Source of the DNA: Gammaproteobacteria bacterium
GTDB lineage: Bacteria > Pseudomonadota > Gammaproteobacteria > Thiomicrospirales > Thiomicrospiraceae
Assembly (NCBI GenBank): GCA_013153955.1
Contig: JAADDM010000036.1
Span: 1 to 8,112 of the forward strand
Direction: 5' to 3'
DNA: 8,112 bases
In this document: positions 1 to 6,061 of the stretch, one piece after another
How positions within the stretch are numbered: the first letter of the stretch is position 1
How the letters are laid out: each line of letters begins with the position of its first letter
The notes under the pieces: model-generated
What the model was told of the DNA's origin: nothing
Databases searched by the model: none
Seen by the model: the letters and a program-made list of their open reading frames with translations, nothing else
Translations under genes and position numbers: made by a program

Positions 1-325
1 TTGGGGAGGATTGTGGAGTTTTCCCGAATATGAAACGGCTGCCCAGCGATTAGAAGCGGTTAAAAACACTCAAACACAAACGGTCAGCGTTCAGAGTTTG
101 GTAGAATGGGAGGTATTACGGCATACTTTTACCCACTATCACTTAGAAATACACCCTCTGTACTGGCGGAACCAAACGGCCTGCTTGGCGGATGAAGAGA
201 GTGGTTTAAGCAAACAGTGTGGGCAGTGGGTGAGCCAGTCAGATATTATTGGGCCGGATACCCTATTAGGTGTACCGACCCCTGTGACTAAATTAATTCG
301 TTTTATGGAGAAGAATAATGAGTAG
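1..325 (+). CDS. mutY: A/G-specific adenine glycosylase MutY, C-terminal fragment
   Basis: This is the 3' end of mutY; the reading frame enters at base 2 and ends at TAG 323-325, leaving about 107 residues. MutY removes adenine mispaired with 8-oxoguanine in base-excision repair. What remains is the C-terminal NUDIX-like domain that reads the 8-oxoG strand. The visible signatures are GGLWSFPE at the very start, the RHTFTHYHLEI strand containing the F-T-H recognition loop, and a terminal TPVTKLIRF tail, all in the usual family order. The helix-hairpin-helix catalytic domain and iron-sulfur cluster lie upstream of the window, so nothing can be said about them. The gene overlaps yggX by 8 bases (ATGAGTAG), which implies translational coupling; the mutY-yggX pairing is known from E. 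coli. The TTG at 11 is internal and not a start. Confidence 0.95.
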   Translation, partial: WGGLWSFPEYETAAQRLEAVKNTQTQTVSVQSLVEWEVLRHTFTHYHLEIHPLYWRNQTACLADEESGLSKQCGQWVSQSDIIGPDTLLGVPTPVTKLIRFMEKNNE

Positions 326-587
326 AAAAGTTCAGTGTGTAAAAATGGACGAAGAGTTGGACGGGTTAGATTTTATGCCTTTTCCCGGCGAAATTGGTCA
401 GAAGGTTTATGATAATGTTTCTAAGGAGGCTTGGAAGCAGTGGCTTGGACAGCAGACAATCCTAATTAATGAGTACCGCCTACCGAGCCTTGATCCAAAA
501 GCACGCTCTTTTTTAACCGAAGAGATGCAGAAATACCTGTTTGATGATCAAGATTTAGAGATGCCAGAAGAGTTTAAGTCGGTTTAA
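318..587 (+). CDS. yggX: Fe(2+)-trafficking / oxidative damage protection protein YggX
   Basis: A complete 89-residue YggX-family protein, the usual length (about 90). In enteric bacteria YggX is a small cytosolic protein linked to protection or repair of iron-sulfur clusters under oxidative stress. Family hallmarks are visible in order: the N-terminal SRKVQCVK with the conserved Cys7, the LDFMPFPGEIG turn near residues 17-27, the KEAWKQWLGQQTILINEYRL helix around residues 36-55, and an acidic C-terminal tail. The ATG at 318 is preceded by GGAG (307-310) at a spacing of 7 bases, inside the end of mutY, so the start is well supported. Being co-translated with mutY is functionally apt, because MutY carries an iron-sulfur cluster and counters oxidative DNA damage. 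No terminator is seen between it and the next gene 70 bases downstream. Confidence 0.96.
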   Translation: MSRKVQCVKMDEELDGLDFMPFPGEIGQKVYDNVSKEAWKQWLGQQTILINEYRLPSLDPKARSFLTEEMQKYLFDDQDLEMPEEFKSV

Positions 588-642
588 GTTGCTTTGAAGG
601 CGAAGGTATATTGGCCATTAGTGTGTATGTTTTTATGTGTTT

Positions 643-649
643 AAAGGAG
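643..649 (+). promoter_or_regulatory. Ribosome binding site deciding the GTG 658 start
   Basis: AAAGGAG sits 8 bases before GTG 658. This selects GTG 658 over the in-frame GTG at 637, which would lie upstream of the site, and over ATG 667, which would be 17 bases away. Confidence 0.8.
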
Positions 650-657
650 TTGTTTTC

Positions 658-1866
658 GTGTCAGAGATGATAGATATTTATATTGGTCGCCAGCCTATCT
701 TTAACACAAAGATGCAGGTGATCGCTTATGAACTGTTATTTAGATCGAATACGAAGCATAATAATGCGGTTATTATCGGCGGCGATGCCGCCTCTGCACA
801 AGTGATGATGAATGCTATTGGTGAGATGGGGTTATCTGAGGTAGTTGGGGAGCATTTGGCTTTTATTAACTTTACCGAAGGGCTTTTATTACGAGAGTGC
901 CAGCCCTTTTTTCCTCGTAAAAGGGTTGTTATTGAGGTGCTTGAAGATATTGAAGTGACTCCTCAGCTGTTGTCGGCTCTGACTACGCTCAAGGCGCAGG
1001 GTTATACTCTAGCGTTAGATGACTATGTGTTTAATCCCGCACTCGAGCCCTTGGAGGCTTTTGCCGATATTATCAAGGTAGATATTCTTGCAGTAGGGCC
1101 CAAAAAAATGGCTGAGCACGTCGCTCGAATTAAAGCCAAAGGCATTAAGTTGTTGGCAGAAAAGGTTGAAATTCGAGAACAGTATGACTTCTGTTTAAAG
1201 CTTGGCTTTGATTATTTTCAGGGCTACTTTTTTGCAAAGCCTACAATCATTTCTGGTAAGCGATTGCCGAATAGCAAACTCGCTGTACTGGAGTTATTAG
1301 CCAGTGTCTATAATCCTGATGTGGATATGAAAACCTTATCTGAAATTGTGGGCAAAGACATCGCTTTAAGCCAGAAGCTATTGAAGTTTGCAGCAGAGAG
1401 TGACATTAAAACAGCACCCATTAGTTCGATTCATGATGCCGTTATGCGGTTTGGCTTAAACCGCCTTAAAAGCTGGGCTAGTATGTTGGTATTGTCTGGC
1501 GTAGATGATAAGCCGATTGAGCTGTTTCTAACTTCTCTTACGCGTGCAAAGTTTTGCGAATTGTTGGGTGAAAAGCTGGGTGGGCCAGCGAAAGATACCT
1601 ATTTTACCGTGGGGCTATTCTCTTGCCTTGATGCGGTTATGGATTCTGACCTATCGGACCTGGTTTCTAGGTTGGGCTTGGAAGATGCGATTGTGAAGGC
1701 GTTGTTAGAGGGTGAAGGTAAGCTTGGCTTGGCGTTAAATGCAATTAAAGGGTTGGAGCAGGGCAAGACAGATTTTGAGCTTCCTGAGGGGATGAGTGCC
1801 AATGAAGTTTCTCAGTGCTATTTAGCCGCGATTAAGTTTTCCGATTCGTTAGACCTAAGTGATTGA
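658..1866 (+). CDS. EAL-HDOD domain signalling protein (YuxH-like)
   Basis: A 402-residue cytosolic protein with an N-terminal EAL-type domain (about residues 6-200) and a C-terminal HDOD domain (about 204-395), the standard size for this two-domain family. EAL domains hydrolyse or sense cyclic di-GMP; HDOD domains are catalytically silent HD relatives used in regulation. Signature positions visible in the EAL half are E25 (ELLFR in place of EALLR), N71 (FINF), E93 (IEVLE), D121-D122, K140 (IKVD), E168 (LAEKVE) and Q188 (FQGYFFAKP). The loop after the two aspartates reads DDYVFN instead of the DDFGTG needed in many active enzymes, so hydrolysis is doubtful and a c-di-GMP-binding or protein-binding role is possible. 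The HDOD half shows the typical LSEIVGKDIALSQKLLKF helix and the conserved FGLNRLKSW segment. It may be read through from mutY-yggX and ends before a strong terminator. Target process unknown. Confidence 0.9.
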   Translation: MSEMIDIYIGRQPIFNTKMQVIAYELLFRSNTKHNNAVIIGGDAASAQVMMNAIGEMGLSEVVGEHLAFINFTEGLLLRECQPFFPRKRVVIEVLEDIEVTPQLLSALTTLKAQGYTLALDDYVFNPALEPLEAFADIIKVDILAVGPKKMAEHVARIKAKGIKLLAEKVEIREQYDFCLKLGFDYFQGYFFAKPTIISGKRLPNSKLAVLELLASVYNPDVDMKTLSEIVGKDIALSQKLLKFAAESDIKTAPISSIHDAVMRFGLNRLKSWASMLVLSGVDDKPIELFLTSLTRAKFCELLGEKLGGPAKDTYFTVGLFSCLDAVMDSDLSDLVSRLGLEDAIVKALLEGEGKLGLALNAIKGLEQGKTDFELPEGMSANEVSQCYLAAIKFSDSLDLSD

Positions 1867-1904
1867 GGGGGGTGCGTATTGTGTTTCGTTAATCCACTCT
1901 TTGG

Positions 1905-1944
1905 ACACAAAAAAGCCCGCTTTATTTTGCGGGCTTTTTTGTGT
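1905..1944. terminator. Bidirectional intrinsic terminator between EAL-HDOD gene and hemE
   Basis: A perfect 16-bp inverted repeat (ACACAAAAAAGCCCGC and its complement) flanks an 8-base loop, TTTATTTT. The GCCCGC/GCGGGC core is bordered by six A on the left and six T on the right, so it works as a terminator in both directions. It lies 38 bases after the EAL-HDOD stop and 18 bases beyond the hemE stop, exactly where two convergent genes would share one. Confidence 0.95.
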
Positions 1945-1962
1945 CGGCTATTTGGGAGCTAT

Positions 1963-3027
1963 TTACTTGTGATAAGCCGGGCTTAAATCAACAACGGCAT
2001 TGATAAAGGCATCTACATTTTCAGGGTCAATTCCTGGATGAATACCGTGACCTAGGTTAAAGATATGACCTTCTCCTTGTCCGTAGCTATCCAATACCAC
2101 CTTAACTTCTTCACGAATACGCTCAGGAGATGAGTAAAGGATGGTTGGGTCCATGTTCCCTTGTAAGGTCACACGATCGCCTACTTGAGCGCGTGCATCC
2201 GCCATATCCATTGTCCAATCGATGCCTAAGCAATCTGCACCGGTGTCTGCCATCACTTCTAACCATTGACCCCCGCCTTTGGTGTAAAGAATGCAAGGGA
2301 CTTTACGACCGTCGTGCTCTTTGATGAGGCCATCGACAATTTTAGCCATGTAGTCTAGTGAGAAGGCTTTGTAGTCACGAGGCGTTAATAGTCCGCCCCA
2401 AGTGTCAAAGATTTGAACCGCTTGCGCACCTGCTTCAATTTGTGCGTTTAAGTATGCGATAACAGAATCTGCCAATACCTCTAAAATTTGGTGCATCATT
2501 TTAGGGTTTTCAAACATCATGCCCTTCACTTTACCAAACTGCTTACTTGAACCGCCTTCAACCATATAAGTTGCCAGTGTCCATGGGCTGCCAGAGAAGC
2601 CAATCAGTGGTACGCTGCCTTTTAAATCGGTACGAATTTCACTGACCGCATCCATGACGTAACCTAGCTCTGTGCCCATGTCAGGCACAAATAAACGGTC
2701 TACATCCGCTTGTGTTTTGATTGGCTTATCAAAGACCGGCCCCTCTCCTTCAGCAAAGCGTAGTTCTAAGCCCATTGCGTCAGGAATGGTCAGGATATCA
2801 GAGAAGAGGATAGCCGCATCTAAAGGGTAGCGCGCTAAAGGCTGTAGCGTGACCTCTGAAGCCAGCTCTTTGTTTTTGCAAAGGTCTAAAAATGAACCTG
2901 CTTGTGCACGTGTTGCACGATATTCAGGTAAATAACGCCCCGCTTGGCGCATCATCCATACTGGGGTGCGGTCGACTGACTCTCCAAGGAGTGCGCGTAA
3001 AAAACGATCGTTCTGTAACTCTGCCAT
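1963..3027 (-). CDS. hemE: Uroporphyrinogen decarboxylase
   Basis: HemE converts uroporphyrinogen III to coproporphyrinogen III by four decarboxylations, a cytosolic step of haem synthesis. The 354-residue length matches the family. Visible signatures are the N-terminal PVWMMRQAGRYLPEYR block (22-37, with substrate-binding Arg27 and Arg31), the catalytic-site FSDIL segment with Asp77, Tyr154 in SPWTLATYMVEGG, the IFDTWGGLL block, and the C-terminal FNLGHGIHP with its conserved His. I chose ATG 3027 because it gives the family's usual MAELQNDRFLRAL start and has AAAGG 7 bases upstream; an in-frame TTG at 3060 would add 11 residues with no family support. The gene is probably transcribed alone: a candidate -10 lies at 3063-3068, a 28-base palindrome separates it from the upstream nuclease-like gene, and a bidirectional terminator follows. 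Confidence 0.97.
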   Translation of the reverse strand: MAELQNDRFLRALLGESVDRTPVWMMRQAGRYLPEYRATRAQAGSFLDLCKNKELASEVTLQPLARYPLDAAILFSDILTIPDAMGLELRFAEGEGPVFDKPIKTQADVDRLFVPDMGTELGYVMDAVSEIRTDLKGSVPLIGFSGSPWTLATYMVEGGSSKQFGKVKGMMFENPKMMHQILEVLADSVIAYLNAQIEAGAQAVQIFDTWGGLLTPRDYKAFSLDYMAKIVDGLIKEHDGRKVPCILYTKGGGQWLEVMADTGADCLGIDWTMDMADARAQVGDRVTLQGNMDPTILYSSPERIREEVKVVLDSYGQGEGHIFNLGHGIHPGIDPENVDAFINAVVDLSPAYHK

Positions 3028-3062
3028 GGGGGTGCCTTTATCTGAATAAAAAGAAAACAACT

Positions 3063-3068
3063 ATTCTA
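3063..3068 (-). promoter_or_regulatory. Candidate -10 element for hemE
   Basis: TAGAAT on the minus strand (5 of 6 to TATAAT) lies about 35 bases before the hemE ATG, between it and the palindrome at 3093-3120. No good -35 hexamer is found at 16-18 bases: the match is only TTTTCG-like. The call therefore rests on position and the -10 alone. Confidence 0.35.
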
Positions 3069-3092
3069 GCTGAAAGTTGTACAGCCGAAAAC

Positions 3093-3120
3093 TAAAAATG
3101 ACCAGGCCTGGTCATTTTTA
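3093..3120. terminator. 28-base perfect palindrome, probable terminator of the nuclease-like gene
   Basis: Arm TAAAAATGACCAGG is followed immediately by its exact complement. As RNA it would fold into a hairpin with a short GGCC loop, with A-tracts on one side and U-tracts on the other in either direction, typical of a bidirectional terminator. It sits 72 bases past the nuclease-like stop codon and 66 bases before the hemE start, so it would keep the two leftward genes apart. Because the dyad has no spacer, an operator for a dimeric regulator of hemE is an alternative. An imperfect second hairpin (3130-3168, arms TAAGTA/TACTTA) lies between it and the nuclease-like gene. Confidence 0.65.
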
Positions 3121-3191
3121 AGGGTGTTTTAAGTATTTAAGCCCTTTTTGGATTTAAATCGGTACTTAGCGTAGGCTTGTTTAAAACAAAA

Positions 3192-4034
3192 TTAACGTTT
3201 CTTGGTGGGGTTGTTAAGTGGATTAAGTGCATCAATTGAGTTGGGTGTGTCAATAATCATAAACATAACCCCTTTATGCAGAAAAGCCTGACCTCGGACT
3301 TCGATCGTTTTACCTTTGAGGGCCTTTAGCTCACGATAGTTAAATCGGTGCCAGTGACGTTTGGGAATCCGAATGCCCGTTGTATCCATATTGATAATAT
3401 AGTTACTGCTACTTTTCATGACTTTTTCGACTTTACCTCGGATAATTCTAAAGCCTGTATCTTGTGAGGTAAGTTGACTGCTTTGAGCGAGTGGAAAATG
3501 GCTGTCGGGGTGTTTTTCTAGGTAATCCCAAAGTTGAAATTGCCCTTCACGTGCAACTTTTTCAGCGGCAAAGTAACACTGCGCATATTTGTTATTATCG
3601 CCAGCAGGGTAGTTAAGGCCAAACCCCGCTTTAATAATGGCTTCTTGAATATTAGTACCGTCTCTTAAAAAGAGATGAACCAGTTGACGGCCAAATTTGT
3701 CTACTTTGGTGGTGTCATACTCAACCCCCACTTCTAGGTCATTGTTGGCCAGTAGCTTATTTAGAAATGTTTGCGCCTCTTTAGAAAGAGGTTCACCAGG
3801 GTTATTGAATTTTTGTTTACGGTCGGTAAGGGGGGCGTGTACACCAATTAGACGGACTGTTTTACCTTGAATAATCAGGGTGTTGCCGTTTTTAGCATAG
3901 GTCGCGTGCGCCCATAGATCAATATTTTGCTGATTACAGAGCGTTTTTTCCATAGGCGTTTCTGCTGAGGCAGAGAGCGGGAGCAGCAGTAGGCTGGAGA
4001 GTGCGATCAGTTTTATCAGTATATTTTTTGGCAT
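3192..4034 (-). CDS. Secreted SNase-like (thermonuclease-fold) protein with altered active site
   Basis: A 280-residue protein with a Sec signal peptide: a lysine-containing N-terminus, a hydrophobic core of residues 9-20, and cleavage after A-S-A (24). Next comes a staphylococcal-nuclease (OB-fold) domain, about 40-172: TVRLIGVHAP, VDKFGRQLVHLF, then a long helix ending in QLWDY. A second small beta-rich domain follows (about 195-268, RIIRGKVEKV through GKTIEVRGQAF), as in many proteobacterial SNase-family proteins. Arg61 and Arg116 match the catalytic arginines of the S. aureus enzyme, but its calcium-binding and general-base positions are changed: DGDT reads NGNT (49-52), and the D-T-P-E block reads H-A-P-L (66-69). 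Nuclease activity is therefore uncertain. Cys33 and Cys153 could form a periplasmic disulfide. ATG 4034 is preferred because it gives a proper signal peptide; a TTG at 4073 is also in frame. Neither has a clear ribosome binding site. Confidence 0.85.
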   Translation of the reverse strand: MPKNILIKLIALSSLLLLPLSASAETPMEKTLCNQQNIDLWAHATYAKNGNTLIIQGKTVRLIGVHAPLTDRKQKFNNPGEPLSKEAQTFLNKLLANNDLEVGVEYDTTKVDKFGRQLVHLFLRDGTNIQEAIIKAGFGLNYPAGDNNKYAQCYFAAEKVAREGQFQLWDYLEKHPDSHFPLAQSSQLTSQDTGFRIIRGKVEKVMKSSSNYIINMDTTGIRIPKRHWHRFNYRELKALKGKTIEVRGQAFLHKGVMFMIIDTPNSIDALNPLNNPTKKR

Positions 4035-4041
4035 AAGATTG

Positions 4042-4069
4042 ATTCTAGTGGTTTTAGAGGAGAGTTCAA
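4042..4069 (-). promoter_or_regulatory. Candidate sigma-70 promoter for the SNase-like gene
   Basis: On the minus strand TTGAAC (4064-4069, 4 of 6) and TAGAAT (4042-4047, 5 of 6) are 16 bases apart. Only 7 bases separate the -10 from ATG 4034, so transcription would begin at or within a base or two of the start codon, giving a leaderless message. That would explain the missing ribosome binding site. Confidence 0.45.
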
Positions 4070-4149
4070 GCAATTGTTAAGCCACGCGAATGAGGTTGAG
4101 TATACGGGGCGCAGATTTAAGTTTATGAATGGATCTTTCTGGCAGGCAT

Positions 4150-4187
4150 AAAAAAAGCGCTGCCGACAAAATGTCGGTAGCGCTTTT
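4150..4187 (-). terminator. Intrinsic terminator of rpmE
   Basis: A 16-bp stem with one mismatch (4153-4168 with 4172-4187, GC-rich core AGCGCT and CCGACA) encloses a 3-base loop and is followed on the minus strand by seven U (4150-4156). It begins 31 bases past the rpmE stop. The AAAA/TTTT flanks might also allow weaker rightward termination. Confidence 0.93.
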
Positions 4188-4218
4188 GAATAGTGTTTTA
4201 GGATAACTCCTAAAAAGA

Positions 4219-4473
4219 CTATTTTGAACGACGAGCGTACTTCTGGTTGAACTTCTCAACACGACCTTCAGTATCAACAAGCGTCTGCTTGCCTGTATAG
4301 AAAGGGTGAGATGCGCTAGAAACTTCAACACGTACTAGCGGGTATTCATTTCCGTCTAGAGTGATAGTTTCGCCTGAAGTTTTTTCGATAGTAGAACGAG
4401 TAATGAAAGTTTCACCAGTTGAAATATCCTGGAAAACTACATCTTTATACTCTGGATGAATGTCTGCTTGCAT
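4219..4473 (-). CDS. rpmE2: 50S ribosomal protein L31, type B (zinc-independent)
   Basis: An 84-residue L31 of the type B form: MQADIHPEYKDVVFQD start, EYPLVRVEVSSASHPFYTGKQ centre with the invariant SSxSHPFYTG block, and KFNQKYARR end. It contains no cysteine at all, so it lacks the zinc-binding CxxC motifs of type A L31. L31 bridges the 50S and 30S subunits near the central protuberance. In species with both forms, the type B copy is often switched on by zinc shortage through Zur. Here it lies downstream of rho and has its own promoter, which suggests it may be the constitutive L31; no clear Zur operator is seen. ATG 4473 matches the family start. The only Shine-Dalgarno-like element is a GGA about 11 bases upstream, which is weak for a ribosomal protein. 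Confidence 0.95.
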   Translation of the reverse strand: MQADIHPEYKDVVFQDISTGETFITRSTIEKTSGETITLDGNEYPLVRVEVSSASHPFYTGKQTLVDTEGRVEKFNQKYARRSK

Positions 4474-4515
4474 AGTGACGGTCCAATTTATTAGTTAATT
4501 CTGTAAAAGAAAGGC

Positions 4516-4543
4516 ATTATATTCATATTAATTTGAATTGCAA
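4516..4543 (-). promoter_or_regulatory. Sigma-70 promoter for rpmE
   Basis: On the minus strand TTGCAA (4538-4543, 4 of 6) and a perfect TATAAT (4516-4521) are separated by 16 bases in AT-rich DNA. The predicted start near 4509 gives a 5' leader of about 36 bases. This indicates that rpmE can be expressed independently of rho. Confidence 0.7.
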
Positions 4544-4633
4544 GTTTCTTTTAGCAAGAGGTTGAAATTTAAGAGATAACCAAAGCCATCTCTAATCTGT
4601 TTTTTTTAGGTGTTTTTGAGTGCTAAAGTCAGC

Positions 4634-5890
4634 CTATCGCTTCATTGAAGTGAATAGGATGTCATTTGTTTTACTCAGCTTCATTTGATCGATCAGAGTT
4701 TCAATCGCATCAACTTCATTCAGCGTCTGTAAGAAACGACGTAGAATCCAGATGTTCTGTAGTTCATCCTTAGTCGTTAGAAGCTCCTCTTTACGCGTAC
4801 CTGATTTAGTCACGTTAATGGCTGGGAATACACGCTTCTCAGCAATGCTGCGAGAGAGGTGGAGTTCCATGTTACCCGTACCTTTGAACTCTTCAAAGAT
4901 AACTTCGTCCATTTTAGAACCCGTTTCAACCAGTGCCGTGGCGATGATGGTTAAAGAGCCACCCTCTTCAATGTTACGTGCGGCACCAAAGAAACGCTTA
5001 GGGCGGTGAAGCGCATTGGCATCCACTCCTCCGGTTAAAATCTTTCCAGAAGACGGTACAACGGTGTTGTAAGCACGGGCTAAACGAGTCATGGAATCCA
5101 GTAGGATTACCACGTCTTTCTTGTGCTCTACTAGGCGCTTAGCCTTCTCGATAACCATCTCGGCAACTTGTACGTGACGGGTTGCAGGCTCATCAAAGGT
5201 AGAGGAGATCACCTCACCCTTAACGGTACGCTGCATCTCGGTCACTTCTTCTGGACGCTCATCAATTAATAGAACGATTAAGTAGCTGTCAGGATAGTTC
5301 TCAGCGATAGACTGGGCAACCTGTTGCAGAATGACTGTTTTACCTGATTTAGGCGGTGCGACAATCAGGCCACGTTGACCTTTACCGAAAGGGGCTGCGA
5401 TGTCAATAATACGCGGCGTAATATCTTCTGTACTGCCGTTACCCACTTCCATCTTTAGGCGCTCTTCTGGATGAAGTGGTGTTAGGTTTTCAAAAGCAAT
5501 CTTTTTACGAGCCACATCAGGGTCTTCATAGTTGATGGTCTCAACTTTAAGCAGGGCAAAGTAACGCTCGCCATCTTTAGGCGGACGAATTTTACCTTGA
5601 ATGGTATCGCCTTTACGCAGTCCAAAACGACGAATCTGGCTAGGAGAGACATATAGGTCATCAGGGCCAGCTAAATAAGAGCCATCCGCTGAGCGTAAGA
5701 AACCAAAGCCATCAGGCAGGATTTCTAGTGCACCTTCTCCATAGATAGCCTCGCCTTTTTTAGAATGGGCTTTTAAAATGGCAAAGATAATATCTTGTTT
5801 GCGTAAGCGGGCGAGGTGTTCAAGCCCCATCTCTCCGGCCAATTCAAGTAAAGAGGCGGCAGATTGTTTTTTTAAGTCTAATAAATGCAT
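4634..5890 (-). CDS. rho: Transcription termination factor Rho
   Basis: Rho is the hexameric RNA-dependent ATPase that ends transcription at rut-containing RNAs. The 418 residues match E. coli Rho (419) in length and order. An N-terminal helical bundle with MGLEHLARLRKQDIIFAIL leads to a cold-shock-like RNA-binding domain with DGFGFLRS (60-67) and YLAGPDDLYVS. The motor domain has Walker A APPKSGKT (178-185), DERPEEVTEMQ, Walker B VILLDS (261-266), the Q-loop VPSSGKILTGGVD (278-290), the R-loop KGTGN (336-340) and arginine-rich EKRVFPAI and SGTRKEELL blocks. There is no insertion domain. ATG 5890 corresponds to the E. coli start but lacks a purine-rich ribosome binding site. The gene follows trxA after 171 bases that contain a C-rich leader consistent with Rho acting on its own mRNA. 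No U-tract terminator is seen after the stop codon. Confidence 0.98.
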   Translation of the reverse strand: MHLLDLKKQSAASLLELAGEMGLEHLARLRKQDIIFAILKAHSKKGEAIYGEGALEILPDGFGFLRSADGSYLAGPDDLYVSPSQIRRFGLRKGDTIQGKIRPPKDGERYFALLKVETINYEDPDVARKKIAFENLTPLHPEERLKMEVGNGSTEDITPRIIDIAAPFGKGQRGLIVAPPKSGKTVILQQVAQSIAENYPDSYLIVLLIDERPEEVTEMQRTVKGEVISSTFDEPATRHVQVAEMVIEKAKRLVEHKKDVVILLDSMTRLARAYNTVVPSSGKILTGGVDANALHRPKRFFGAARNIEEGGSLTIIATALVETGSKMDEVIFEEFKGTGNMELHLSRSIAEKRVFPAINVTKSGTRKEELLTTKDELQNIWILRRFLQTLNEVDAIETLIDQMKLSKTNDILFTSMKR

Positions 5891-6000
5891 AGTATTTGGG
5901 GTTCTATAGAGTAGGGATAAAGGAGGCTAACGGTCACATTTACGAAGTTGTTTGAGTGTAAGGGTGAGTGCGTTAGAGTCGTATCAGGTTTTTTGAAAGG
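5891..6000 (-). promoter_or_regulatory. C-rich, G-poor rho leader, probable rut region
   Basis: In the transcribed (minus) sense these 110 bases contain 37 C and only 9 G by hand count, with little predicted structure and many pyrimidine-rich stretches (CGCACTCACCCTTACACTC and similar). This is the composition Rho prefers for loading. In E. coli rho is autogenously attenuated in its leader, so the same control is inferred here. The exact promoter that feeds this leader could not be placed. Confidence 0.6.
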
Positions 6001-6020
6001 ATTAAGTGGGTTAATGATCT

Positions 6021-6042
6021 GTGCGCTTAATGATAAGCGCAC
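6021..6042 (-). other. Stem-loop downstream of trxA without a U-tract
   Basis: A perfect 9-bp stem, GTGCGCTTA with its complement, closes a 4-base loop 19 bases past the trxA stop codon. In the minus sense it is followed by CAGATCATTAACCC, with no run of T, so it is not a standard intrinsic terminator. It could protect the trxA 3' end from exonucleases, pause RNA polymerase, or be a partial attenuator ahead of rho. Confidence 0.6.
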
Positions 6043-6061
6043 GATAGAAGAGAATCTTGGT

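Noticed and set aside
637..657. Upstream GTG 637 start for the EAL-HDOD protein
   Set aside because: The ribosome binding site at 643-649 lies downstream of this codon and fits GTG 658.
1599..1802. Leftward open frame within the EAL-HDOD gene
   Set aside because: It is an antisense shadow of a conserved coding region without its own start signals.
3028..3060. Extended hemE start at TTG 3060
   Set aside because: The extra 11 residues are not part of the family N-terminus, and the AAAGG site is correctly spaced for ATG 3027.
4077..4331. Leftward open frame of 84 codons overlapping rpmE in another frame
   Set aside because: It runs through the rpmE terminator hairpin and overlaps the well-supported L31 frame.
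4510..4545. Possible Zur operator over the rpmE promoter
   Set aside because: The AT-rich stretch shows only a poor inverted repeat (GCATTATATTCATAT against ATTAATTTGAATTGC) and does not match the gammaproteobacterial Zur consensus I know.
4572..4593. AGAGAT/ATCTCT hairpin followed by eight T on the plus strand
   Set aside because: The stem is only 6 bp and AU-rich with a 10-base loop, and the T-run faces rightward where no gene needs a terminator; it does not serve rho.
4752..5009. Rightward open frame of 85 codons inside rho
   Set aside because: It is antisense to the conserved Rho motor domain and its translation has no family resemblance.
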